Shown here one piece after another: positions 33,285 through 44,534 of a DNA stretch of 60,098 nt; within the stretch, counting starts at the first letter, position 1, and each line of letters starts with the position of its first letter. This stretch comes from Stagonosporopsis chrysanthemi. Its lineage: Eukaryota > Ascomycota > Dothideomycetes > Pleosporales > Didymellaceae. Made by a program: the position numbers and the translations under genes. The notes beneath the pieces are model-generated. The model saw nothing but the letters and a program-made list of their open reading frames with translations, had not been told where the DNA came from and did not search any database. The stretch lies in the NCBI GenBank assembly GCA_022560025.1, contig JAFISE010000172.1:1-60098 (forward strand). Reading direction: 5' to 3'.

Positions 33285-35620
33285 ATGCTCTTCACCTTCA
33301 AGCTTGTATCGCTTGCGGCACTTCTTGCTGCAACGTCATTCGTCAATTGCCAGATGGGTGACGATGTGCCTAGCAAGGCAGACTACCATATGCCCACCGA
33401 GGATGCAGACACGCCAAAGCCGCAGGTGCACTTGGGCTGCTACCGGGAGACAGCTCGAGGTAGATCGCTTAGCACTTATACCAGCCTCAATAATGCGCGT
33501 ATGACGGTAGAGCAATGCCAAAGCCACTGCGTAGGCTTCAACGCTACCATGTTTGGAGTCAGTCGTGGGACCTGGTGCTTCTGTGGCGATGTCTTCGGTA
33601 TTGGTACTGTGGGGGCCCCTCTGAGTCAGTGCAACACTGCCTGTCCAGGTGGAGGCGACGATTTCTGTGGAGCTACCAATCGTGTAAACATATATGGACC
33701 CAAGGACCTCTTAACACAGCCAGAGGCGCCCAGCACCACCGTACACGAGGGCTGCTTCCAAGAGCCCACTCGAGGCAAAGCACTTGATGACTATCCCAGT
33801 CTTGCTAATGCCCGTATGACTGTGCAGATGTGTCAGGATCACTGCTCGGCATACCAGGCCAAACTCTTCGGTGTTGAGAACGGCAACTCATGCTATTGCG
33901 GCGACAAGCAGAAGAGCGCGGTGAAAAAGAACAACAACGTCTGCAACAAGTGAGTTTCCTCATGCCCTCGAGAATTCATGCTAATGCCCTCTAGGCCATG
34001 CGCTGGTAACAACAAAGTCTTCTGCGGCGCTACGAATCACTTCAATCAATATTCTCTGGACTTCTCGCAATACAGGAGCATTGGACAATGGGGCGAACTG
34101 ATCAAATTCCCGGTCATCCCGGTGGCTATCTCTCTAATGCCACAGAGTGGAAACCTGCTCGCTTGGTCAGCTGGATGGGCGAACCGCTGGACATTCCCCG
34201 GCAACGGCAAGACTTACACCGCTGTCTACGATACCAAAAGTAAGGCTGTCAGTGAGCGGATCGTCAGCGAAACATCTCACGACATGTTTTGCCCCGGTAT
34301 CAGCCTCGATACGAACGGCAAGGTCATTGTAACCGGTGGCTCGACTCATCAAAAGACTTCGATCTTCAGTGCGAGCAGCAACAGCTGGTCTGCTGCAGCT
34401 GATATGGCAATCCCTCGCGCTTATCAATCCAGCACACTCACATCTGACGGGCTCGTCTTCTCAATTGGTGGCGACTTCCGTGGCGCCGGCAAGAAGAATG
34501 GTGAGGTCTACAGTCCCATGAACAACACAGCGATCAAGCTTCCCGGTTGTCCTGTAGACCCTATGCTTATGGCTACTGGCCGTGGATCTTTTCGTGCTGA
34601 TAGCCATGCTTGGTTGTTTGGCTGGAAGGAGGGCTATGTCTTCCAGGCAGGGCCCAGCAAGGCGATGAACTGGTACAGCACGCGCGGCACTGGAAGCCAT
34701 AAGGGCGTTGGCAACCGCGGCGGCGATGCAGACTCTATGTGTGGGGTTTTCGTCATGTACGAGTAAGTTCTGTCAGTCGACCTTGGAGGAGCATGAGCTG
34801 ATATTTGTAGTGCTACTGAAGGCAAGATCCTCACTCTCGGTGGTTCGCCGAGTTACGATGGCTCTGCGGCGACGTCCAATGCGCACATTATCACGCTCGG
34901 TGAGCCGAACCAGGCTGTCCAGGTCGAGAAGATTGCCAGTGGCTCGTATCCGCGTGCATTCGCCAACGGTGTTGTGTTGCCAGATGGCAAGGTTATCGTT
35001 CTGGGAGGTACCACGTACGCCCGCCTTTTCTCTGATCTCGATCCTGTCCTCTTCCCTGAACTCTTCGACCCTACCACCAAGACTTTCACAAAGGTACAAC
35101 AGCCCTATACAATCCACAAATACATTGGCGTAATACTGACGAAACTCAGCTGCGTTCCCACGTCATCCCTCGCAACTACCACTCCACTGCGCTCCTCCTC
35201 CCTGACGCCACCGTCTTCCACGGCGGCGGCGGCCTCTGCAACGGCTGCTCGGCAAACCACTTCGACGGCCAGATTTTCTCGCCTCCCTATCTGTTTGAGG
35301 CCGACGGTGTCACACCTGCCTCTCGCCCGTACATCTCTTCAGCTACAGAGAAGGTCAAGCCGGGTGGAACCATCAGGATCCAGTTGGCTGCTGCTGGGAG
35401 TTACTCTTTCTCGCTCATCCGCATGGGCAGTGCCACGCACGCGGTCAACACGGATCAGCGCCGCATTGCACTCGGGGCCACGGGCGGTGGTACGACTTAT
35501 GAGACTGCTGTTCCTAGCGATACTGGTATTGTCTTGCCGGGGTACTGGATGCTGTTTGCTGTCGATGGTAACGGTGTGCCGAGTGTTGCGAAGACGGTCC
35601 ATGTCAGCCCTGACAACTAG
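33285..35620 (+). CDS. WSC-WSC-galactose oxidase (AA5 copper radical oxidase)
   Basis: Secreted or wall-bound copper radical oxidase that oxidises alcohols or aldehydes with release of H2O2. Four exons: 33285-33949, 33995-34762, 34811-35093 and 35150-35620, with introns of 45, 48 and 56 nt; 728 aa. Signal peptide MLFTFKLVSLAALLAATSFV. Two WSC carbohydrate-binding domains follow (about residues 46-140 and 155-265), each with GC(Y/F).E..RG..L, CFCG or CYCG, CPGG or CAGN and the paired Cys pattern. The Kelch-like oxidase domain has the Cys of the Tyr-Cys cofactor in MFCPG, partner Tyr in RAYQSS, axial Tyr and His in RNYHSTALLL and the last His in SATHAVNTDQRR. All copper ligands are present. The DUF1929-type C-terminal domain ends HVSPDN. 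Confidence 0.94.
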
Positions 35621-36078
35621 GCCACTGTCCCATTTTCCTTATAGTTCTACTGTAGATATATTTTGCATCAATGTTCTCGATGTCCATGGTTGCTTACACA
35701 CACCACATATTATCACCACAGATTCCTTGTACTCGACAGTCAGTGATTACTATACTGGGTCTGTACAAGCCTGTCGGTCGGAGTGTTTGGTCACTCTCGC
35801 GCATCAGCAGGCCTCATGATTAATCATTTAGCGATCAGAAGTGTTCGGCAGAGCCGTTGACAGCCACATCCTCGGCGGTGAGCGAACTGCCGAAGCCACG
35901 TGACTTTCTGTCTGATGTGCCGAGGCATCTCGCTCCATGCAGCAACCCTATCTTCGTTAAAGCACTCCGCTTTCCGCCTCCGCATTGCTCACCGTCTTGT
36001 GTGCTGATCAGTTTTAAGCCTTCCTTCCCTTTACAATTGTTCATATCACATCACATCACATCACATCACACAGCCAAC
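35621..36078. other. intergenic, thiolase promoter
   Basis: About 460 bp. Just before the thiolase ATG is a short tandem array of TCACA (about 36046-36071). Nothing else recognised. Confidence 0.5.
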
Positions 36079-37378
36079 ATGACAGAACGCCTCAAGTCCA
36101 TCGTTGCGCAGATCTCGCCCTCCACCAGCGGCCTCTCCGCCATGTACGTGGCCCTGCCGACCCTCCCGGCACATTAGCTAACTCGACTGCAGCACCACCA
36201 AGAACCCCGACGATGTGGTCATCACCCTCGCCATCCGTACACCCCTCACAAAAGCCCACAAGGGCGGCCTGAAGGACACTACGCTCGACGGCATCCTCGT
36301 CAAGACGCTCAAGCAGGTCGTCGCGCAGGCCAAGCTGGACCCTGCCATTGTCGAGGACATCTGCTGCGGCAATGTCTCTGACCCAAAGGCTGCATACTAC
36401 GTCCGCGCGGCCATGCTTGCTGCCGGCTTTCCCAATACCACCTCCGGCTCCTCGCTTAACCGCTTCTGCTCCTCCGGCCTGAAGGCCGTACAGGACATTG
36501 CCAATCAGATCGCCGTTGGCACCATCGAGTGTGGTCTCGCCATAGGTGCCGAGAGCATGACCGTTGGCGGTGACAGGCTCGAGCGCCCCTTCGTCGATGA
36601 GATTCTCGAGCACCCCGAGGGCAATGACTGCATGCTACCCATGGGCTACACCTCCGAGAACGTCGCCAAGGACTTCAATATCTCGCGTGAGCGCCAGGAC
36701 CGCTACGCCGCCGAGTCCTACCGCCGCGCCGAAGTCGCACAGAAGGCCGGCTGGTTCGACGACGAAATCGTCCCCATCACGACTATCATCAAGGACCCCA
36801 AGACCGGCGAGGAGAAGCAAGTCACACTTACAAAAGACGAGGGCATCCGTGCCGGCACCACCTTCGAGGCCCTGCAAAAAATCAAGCCCGCCTTCCTCCC
36901 GCACGGCGACTGCTCCCACGCCGGCAACTCCTCGCAGCTGACCGACGGCGCCGCCGCCGTCCTCCTCATGAAGCGCTCCAAAGCTGAAGCCCTGGGCCAG
37001 CCCATCCTCGCCAAGTACGTTGGCGCGACCGTCGCCGGCCTTCCCCCACGCATCATGGGTATCGGGCCCACCGTCGCAATTCCCAAGCTGCTCTCCCAGT
37101 TCAAGCTGACCCTCGACGACATTGACCTGATCGAGATCAACGAGGCGTTTGCCTCCATGGCCGTGTATTGTGTCGAGGCGCTCAAGCTCGACACCAACAA
37201 GCTGAACGTCAGGGGTGGCGCTATTGCGCTTGGGCACCCGCTGGGATGCACGGGCGCAAGGCAGATTGTCACAGGGTTGAGTGAGTGCAGGAGGCAGAAG
37301 AAGAAGATCCTGCTCACCAGCATGTGTATTGGCACTGGTATGGGTATGGCCGGACTGTTTGTCAACGAACAGTTGTAA
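36079..37378 (+). CDS. POT1: 3-ketoacyl-CoA thiolase, peroxisomal
   Basis: Last step of peroxisomal beta-oxidation: cleaves 3-ketoacyl-CoA with CoA to acetyl-CoA and a shortened acyl-CoA. Two exons, 36079-36143 and 36193-37378, with a 49-nt intron; 416 aa. The N-terminus MTERLKSIVAQI fits the degenerate PTS2 pattern (R-L, five residues, Q, aliphatic) and matches the place of the PTS2 in fungal thiolases. Catalytic Cys in NRFCSSGL, His in IALGHPLGCTGARQ, and Cys in SMCIGTGMGMAGLF are all present. Codon use is strongly C-ending, unlike most neighbours, as expected of a highly expressed gene. No glyoxylate or other oxidation genes lie next to it. Confidence 0.96.
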
Positions 37379-39453
37379 GTTATGTGTTTTGATTAGCGAA
37401 AAGGAATTCAATGTTGTTATGATCAGTTCTCGACAATATGTCCACGTGATCGTATCGTATCGTATCGTGTGCTTGTGTACTACAAAAGCCGGAGCTGGCT
37501 TATTTTTTCCTATTCTTCTTCTCCAGCCCCTTCTGTCCCTCGAATCCCAAACCCACAAACACAGATCACCATGTGTTGTGCAGATTCCCAAAACCAGTAC
37601 CCTGATCTCAAATCAAATGTCTTCTCTTCTTTCAATCTCCTTTCCTTATCCACATCACGCATTCAGAAGTGTACGACAGAGGATCGTCGTGTCGTTCTGC
37701 TCTGCTCTGCTCCTCAAACCAGAAATCACAGACTTCATGTCTTACTCCTTTCATCCGCCTCACCTCGTCCTGATTACTCTTCCCGCATCGCAAAGTATGA
37801 TCATGAGCTTTCGATGTGGCTGCGAGGACTGCTTAAAAAAGCACTGTCGTCTGAATTGATGTTTTTTCTTCTTCTTCTCTTTCTCTGCTCTAAACCACAC
37901 ACCAAGCATAAGCTTCTGAAGTCATGTTCTGCTCTAAAAAGTTCAGGAGCAGACCCTGAGGTCTTGCGCTTCTGTTCTCTTTCGCACATTGACTGGGCTG
38001 TACCTATGTTTTATTCTCTCAGACTATGAACATTGAGGGTTTGACTCGATTGGAGGGATCTTGTAGAATCAAGAACACACAAACACATGTCTTTTCTCCT
38101 TCTTCCCCTCAGCAGCATACTCTAAAAGCCATCGCGAAGCTTACGAATGTTCTTTTTCTCCTTAATCCACACCTCGAGTGGAGCATGGCTTCTCCTCTGT
38201 CTGCTCCCGTGCTACCACCCAAAAAGTTACTTCCTCAATGTGCAAGATGAGCTGTTGCTGTGGCTGCGAGCAGTGTGCGAGATAGATCAAACGTGCTTCC
38301 CTCTTCTTATGCTTCTTTGGGGTAAAGGGTCAAACATACCTCCTGGATCGAAATGCTCTTTGCTTTTGAAAACCAGACCTTTCCATTTCATGGCCTGCCC
38401 TCTGTCTACTCCCGTGCTATGATCTATTCATGACGTTTCCTCAATGTATCTAGTAAACTACCTCAAAAGGCCGCTTCTCATTGGCTAATCGCTCACCTCA
38501 ACCAATCAGAGCAAGCCATAACCTGTCTTTGCAAACGCGGATATAAATGCTGTGATTGGAACATTATACGGTTTTGTATGGAGGTCGACTCTGTCTACCC
38601 ACTTCTACTTTCTCCCTCTCACTGCGCGATTGTCATGCGAGACCAACATTTACATGGGTCTGATCCAACTAAATCGAAAGGCAGCCAGGTCCTTCCCGTG
38701 GGTCTTTGTTTCCTGAACGAGCTGCAACCCTGTTCGATGTTGACAAGACCCCTGAAACGCAAAACGCCGTGACTTCACTGCGATATTTCTCTTGTCAAAA
38801 ATCAAAGATTGGACGGTCTCTCAACATATACGCCACGAGTACGTTCTAGATGCCCGAACATTGAACCGATGTGGTTTCCTTTCTCGTTAGCGGGTTATGC
38901 ATATGCAGAAATCTGTCATTGTTTTGCTGTATTGTTCAAGAATGACAAAGACAACGACGATGTGCGGCATCTTCAAAAATACTATGCTTGAGCTCATTTG
39001 AAACCCTGCTCCAGGTAAGATGACTAACAATCATCAATACGAAGCATCTCCTCGGAAACTGTATCACGTATATGAAAGACCTGTGGCATGGTCCGCTATG
39101 TCGCCGTCAGTGTAAGAATTGATAATCAATCAAATTACACAATATCTTATCTTTTTTTCGTGAGCGTCTTCACTTACCGAAAAACCTCGACTCTGTTTTG
39201 TAAATCGGTATACTCTTGCTTTCTCGTCGCCATGTCTCCAATCTTCGTTTGGTTTTCTTTTGCCGTGGGGGAACGATCGCACGGCTCTGGATATCAATAC
39301 TGTGGAATGATTTGCTGTCGAGAAGTTGCCGCAGGGGTTACGATGTTCATGCTCATTTGGCTGATCTGGTAGAAAACTTGGTGAGCGGGTGGATGTCATG
39401 CACTTCAAATTAGAGCGGCATTGAAGGCTTGTAATAGTTGTTGATATATACGG

Positions 39454-39454
<1 letters not shown>
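37379..39454. other. gene-poor stretch with diverged direct repeats
   Basis: About 2 kb without a supported gene, pyrimidine-rich. CTCTGTCTRCTCCCGTGCTA occurs at about 38195 and 38400, and TTCCTCAATGT at 38231 and 38437, so two diverged copies lie about 206 bp apart. GTGGCTGCGAG also recurs (about 37815 and 38260). The repeats do not resemble a transposon end that I know. Confidence 0.55.
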
Positions 39455-39536
<82 letters not shown>

Positions 39537-39654
39537 AGCACCCCCATNNNNNNNNNNTTGGTGAGGGGGGGGATGTTCTTCACCTACAAATAGAGCGGGC
39601 TTTACGGCTTTGAATTGTTTTTTATATATACGGCCCCCCCCCCCCCCCCCCCCC
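39455..39654. repeat. poly-C tracts flanking a 10-N assembly gap
   Basis: C runs at 39455-39545 and 39634-39654 enclose ten N at 39548-39557. The 78 bp before the first run (39378-39455) recur with scattered mismatches after the N (39558-39635), so the two contig ends overlap and the gap is artificial. Confidence 0.93.
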
Positions 39655-40660
39655 ACCGCCACTTCTGATTGGTTGCCAGCTGTGACCAGCCAATCAGGAG
39701 CAGCCTTTAACGTAGTCTACCAGATCAAGAGGGTTACATACATTCCAACAAGCACCAATAGCTGGGTAAAGTAGTTACTCGGGTGCGATGATCTAGCTTC
39801 AATGCACAATTTAACGGTGTCAAACTGTATTCCGAGCACCATCCGACATTCTTTCGGTGTCATTAGTGGACAGCAATTGGCAGATCTCCGTAGTCCACTT
39901 GGCATCCTTACAAACTTCCTATTCTGTCCTAGCGCCACTGACCTCGCTGCCCTCTCAAATCCCTCCAATCGATTGTGATTACCGAGATGCAATATAAGAA
40001 TTTCGCTATCGATGCGCCAAGACTAGCGACATGCCAGCAACATGCCGAAGACCTAGCTTGGCAGGAGCAAGGATACTACTTTCGGCCGCATGCGTCGGAG
40101 AATACGAGAGCCTCATCCTGCAGCCTGCTACTCCGGCCTTCAACATTCTGTCATCTTCGATGACACAAACTTTGCGCTTTCACAAGTCTCACAGTACGCT
40201 TCATTGTTGGTATCGTTTGATTGCACTCAGTTAGCTAGCGCTCATTGCATACGGTGCACCCGTTCTCTGCGGTCACTAAACCTGTTCTCGAATCAAGCTA
40301 CAAACACTTGGCAGGAGATTGCCGTTCGATTCCGAAAAATAGGTAACGGTACCTTCCCAATCCGCTAAGTAGCGGAGCTTCTACGGGCACGGAGGAGTTG
40401 ATCTTATCCTCACTTCGCAAGCCTGGGATGACAAGAACTATCCACCAAGCCTTGGGTGATCCCATTTGGAAGGACATATCGTGACTCGTGAGCTGAGCTG
40501 AACGGTGGAAATCGTATCTTTAATATGCACGAGAGAGGACCGTCACAGTAGCACACGTTTGAGATGCTATAAGAGTCGAATTGTCCCGTTGTTTGGGCAG
40601 ACAGTCCTTACAACTCCTTGCCACGACCTCCGTCCAGCAGTACCGATCGTCTACTTCACC
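39655..40660. other. intergenic upstream of trypsin gene
   Basis: About 1 kb. ORFs of 60-90 codons on both strands have no recognisable features. The 40480-40660 region is the likely trypsin promoter and 5' UTR. Confidence 0.45.
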
Positions 40661-41547
40661 ATGACCACCAAGTCTCTTGTTCTCGGCCTTGCTGCCTTGT
40701 CCATCGTCTCTGCTTCGCCCGTCCCTCAATGGGACGATGACGTCAACGCACCACAGATTGTTGGTGGTGTTCCCGCTGTGGCTGGAGACTTCCCATTCAT
40801 CGTTAGCATGCAAGTTAACGGCCAACATTTCTGCGGCGGCTCTCTTTTGGACTCAACCACCGTCTTGACAGCAGCTCATTGTGCCGAGGGCCAGACTGCG
40901 TCTAGGGTTACAGTCCGTGCTGGATCTCTTGTACGCTATCAACTTCCATCGTGCATGCGTGCCAGGCTAACTTTATGGCAGAACCGCAACTCTGGTGGCG
41001 TCGTATCTACTGCCGCCTCTTTAAGCATCCACCCTGATTATGATACCTCTACCATTGATAAGGATATTGCGATCATCAAGCTGCGAACACCCATCGCCAC
41101 AAGCTCTACAATCCGGTACGCCACATTGGCAGCAGCAGGATCAGACCCTGCTGCGGGCACTGTTGCCAGGACCGCTGGATGGTAAGATCTACCCACCCTG
41201 CCCCAATGTGCTAGCTAATTGGTTTCAGGGGCTCAACCCAGAACGCTGCGGAATCCAGCGTCCTCCTGCGTAAGGTCGATGTGCCTATTATCGGCCGCGC
41301 TCAGTGCACCGCCGATTACCAGCTGGATAACCCACCGAAGACTATCAGCACAGACATGATTTGCGCTGGGTACGACGCGGGTGGCAGGGACTCCTGCCAG
41401 GGTGACAGCGGCGGCCCCATCGTGAATGCTAACACGGGTGCACTTCTCGGTACTGTCAGCTGGGGCACTGGATGTGCACTGCCTGGATTCCCAGGCGTCT
41501 ATGCAAGGGTCGGAAGTCTCCGACCTTTCATCAACCAGTTCCTCTGA
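40661..41547 (+). CDS. secreted trypsin-like serine protease (S1A)
   Basis: Extracellular endopeptidase cutting after Lys/Arg. Three exons: 40661-40930, 40982-41181 and 41229-41547; 262 aa. Signal peptide SLVLGLAALSIVSAS, short propeptide ending before the mature N-terminus IVGGVPA. Catalytic His in LTAAHC, Asp in DKDIAIIKL, Ser in GDSGGP; the S1 pocket Asp six residues before the Ser (GRDSCQ) gives trypsin specificity. The first intron (40931-40981, 51 nt, branch GGCTAAC) is a multiple of three and has no stop, so it reads through as 17 extra residues inside the AGSL-NRNSGG loop; the family alignment shows it must be removed. Secreted trypsins are common in plant- and insect-associated fungi. 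Confidence 0.94.
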
Positions 41548-43505
41548 GGGCCTACAAACACAGGTTTTAGGTTAGAGAATCGTGGAAGCGTTCGATTGCT
41601 AAGTTGCAAAGAAATGCTTACAGTCACCCCTCCAAATTAATGAACTATGTCCCACTCAATAAGTCTTCTGCCGAACCAGCTGTGCTGAAGATATGATGAA
41701 TTGGGCGATGAAATACTTATGAACAGAAGCTACCTTTCCATGTGCAGACGAACGAGAGAGCTCGCTCAGGCTCCGGCGAGGCGGGCAAGTAAGCTGGAAA
41801 CCAAAAACCCAAAACTGATTGTTCATAAGAAAGAACCTGTTGGAAACCAGCAGTCCCCTTACAGCGAAAGCTCGTGAACGGAAGGAAGGGCCTGCCCCCT
41901 TGATTGGCAGCTTTGTAGACTGAGAGTTCCGAGCACCTGTCCGGGACTCGATTGTTTCAAATCCTACCAGGGAACTGTCTGCAGCCTTTCACGGGCTTCA
42001 AAATATTTGTAACCCAGCTCAACAGGTACGTGCCAAAAATGTCCTATACAAACATCACGGCTCGAGCAACTAAATAACGAATATACCGTCCATTAAAAAC
42101 ATGTCTCTAGATCGTGTCGCCCTCAAATATGCAAAGCATGCAAAAGCTTCAGTGAAGCTAGCGAGAGACACTACCGCACATGTCGGCCGTCGATGCGAAC
42201 TTTGGGAAGAGGGAGGCACCATTGATAAAGCTAGAAAAAACCGTACTTCCAGGCTTCTATCTCAGAAGGAAAGCAACAGCAGACATCAAAGGCTCGGATC
42301 AACATTTTCAAATGTGGTGTTTGGAGAATGATGCATCAACAAATCCGAAGTAGGGCGAACCAGAAATTCCTCAGTGCTTAGTCTCATGTAGGATCTGGTA
42401 AGGTCTTTGTTAGTAACAAGGCCGGACTCCCGCACCAAATCATACCGGTGTTGTGACGAGAACATCGGCCAGAGATTATCCATATACATGTGCTTTTGAT
42501 CCGAGGGCCACTTTCAGAGCAATCAAAGACATTGTCCAACCTCTGAGTCGATTTGTGGTAAAGAAAAAAGTGGAAGATGAAACATCAACAGCGAAGTAGC
42601 GACGAGAGTTTCTTCTACGTCTTGAAGACCTAAAACAGACGCTTCAATTTCCGCAATAGATTTTGAAACGCAGCAGTTCTGGTTTCCCGCACGTCACACG
42701 AGTGGGATAATATAGCGGCGCAAACAAAGGTCTTAAATTGGCCTATGAAGACCTTCTGTGACGGTTTAGAAAGCACCCATATATGGAATGAAAATTTGCT
42801 TCAAGATATCGCTTTGATGGTACATCCTTCCAAAAGACAGAGGAGCGCCACATTCATGTCTTGAATGAGCAATTGTAAAAACGGCGACGAACAACCATCA
42901 GGGCTACATCTTTCGCTTTTCGAGAATACCAAGTTGTGCACATGGGAACAGACAATTGTATTCGAAACATTTAAACAGGAGCAGGGCAGACAACGAACAT
43001 AGCCTTCCGCAAATGCCATTTTGTTTTCACGTCGGAAAAGAGATTAAACGACAAGAATTGCCGTCTTTCGACGAGAAGACTCGCTGAGCTCCACATCAAC
43101 ACAAACCATAGCTGGTTCCGGGAAAGTTACCGAGACATTGGGAGAGCAGAGGACATGTCTCGTTTGGGCCTCGGACATCTCTCGAAGGCGACAAAAAAAC
43201 ATTCCGGTGTACGAGATGACTTGAGAAGGAGTCATGTGTACGACGTAGACGATTTTTTTTATTGTTGAATAGAGCCAGAGCAGACAACGGACACATTGAG
43301 TGCAGGACCATGGCTTTTGGGCAATTGAGAGAGAGAAAGAGAGATTGGCGAGGTAAAGTACGGTGTCTGAGGGGAGTTTATATACCTGTTCAAAGTTCAC
43401 TGAGAGGCAATAGTCTAGCTGGGTGGGACATGCATGTTCATTCAATGATTTGAAATATTGTGCATGTGCTCGTGGTGCTCAAATTACTTCAAGTAATAAC
43501 GTCTA
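41548..43505. other. intergenic, no gene supported
   Basis: About 2 kb. ORFs up to 133 codons on the minus strand (43044-43445) show no domain or start context. Nothing recognised. Confidence 0.45.
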
Positions 43506-44534
43506 CTAAATGTGCCGAAACGACTGTTCATACGACCCTCTTTGTGCTGTAGAGCGAGATGGCCTTGCTGTCGGCGCGTATGTATACGCTGCTGACGGTT
43601 CAGAGCTCGTATAGGGCATAGATGAGGAAGTTGACATCGGATGGTGCGTTGGGTATGTGTAAGCGTGAGCGCGAGAATTTGAAGTGTTGGAGTACTGCAT
43701 GCGTTGTTGCAGACCTGCGCCTGATTGTACATCAGTCCATTGGCCCTGTATGTTCGGCATCGCTTGGCTGAAGGGAGCTTCGGGGTACACTGGCCACATG
43801 GTGCAGTCAAACGGATCGTAGTTGGCGGGCAGAGTGACATTTGGATCGCTGATGCCCGACCAGGGCCAAGATATCTCATCACCGCTCACATTGAACATTG
43901 GATTTTGGTATGGTTGTGAGACATCCGGGATGAACGGCGCCGACATGAAGTCCATTGATAGACTATCTTCTAATTGCATCGGGGTTCCGGCGTCTGAGGA
44001 TGAGCTTCCGATACTGTCGTCGTACGGAACCAGTCGAATGGTGCTTCGACGGGTGAGGACCGAGTAGCGATTCTTGACGCAGTTCTTAGACCGATGGGGC
44101 AGGTATTTCTCTTGTATGTCTTTCCAGTGCCGTCCGAGGCTCTGAACAGCTGTGAGTAGGGCTGCATCCTCGTCCCCACGCCACTCACTGCGATCAAGGC
44201 GTGGGTCCAGTGATTGTTGCCACCGTTTTGCACACTGATCAGCGCTGCGCGAGGACACACACGTCGCAACTTTGGTCCATTGGGTTCCATATCGTTGCAC
44301 GCCATGAATCAAGAGCTCATCCTCGGACTTCGACCACTGCCCTTTCTTCAAGCCTTCGGTTACTGAGTTGTGCCATCTTTTCCGGCAGTCCTTATTAGAT
44401 CTTCCGGGGAGTGCTGATGCGACCTCGCACCAGTCCCTGTTATATCCCTGTGCTTCCTGTGCGTCGACATGCCTGCGAAGGATGTCATCTTCTGCTGGTG
44501 TCCATCGACGGGGCTGCCGCTCGTTGCTCAACAT
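43506..44534 (-). CDS. three-repeat Myb (SANT) DNA-binding protein
   Basis: Putative nuclear transcription factor, 342 aa, intronless. Three Myb repeats at about residues 9-58 (RRWTPAEDDILRRHV), 62-108 (GQWSKSEDELLIHGV) and 115-163 (SEWRGDEDAALLTAV), with the spaced tryptophans largely kept and recognition helices such as RSNKDCRKRWHN and RSADQCAKRWQQ. The order resembles c-Myb/Bas1-like R1R2R3 proteins. The C-terminal half is Ser/Thr/Pro/Tyr-rich and may activate. ATG 44534 is the first methionine; an open stretch of 25 codons continues upstream (DISFPSITALLQKAPPQ) that looks coding, so an additional 5' exon may exist. Targets unknown. Confidence 0.88.
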   Translation of the reverse strand: MLSNERQPRRWTPAEDDILRRHVDAQEAQGYNRDWCEVASALPGRSNKDCRKRWHNSVTEGLKKGQWSKSEDELLIHGVQRYGTQWTKVATCVSSRSADQCAKRWQQSLDPRLDRSEWRGDEDAALLTAVQSLGRHWKDIQEKYLPHRSKNCVKNRYSVLTRRSTIRLVPYDDSIGSSSSDAGTPMQLEDSLSMDFMSAPFIPDVSQPYQNPMFNVSGDEISWPWSGISDPNVTLPANYDPFDCTMWPVYPEAPFSQAMPNIQGQWTDVQSGAGLQQRMQYSNTSNSRAHAYTYPTHHPMSTSSSMPYTSSEPSAAYTYAPTARPSRSTAQRGSYEQSFRHI

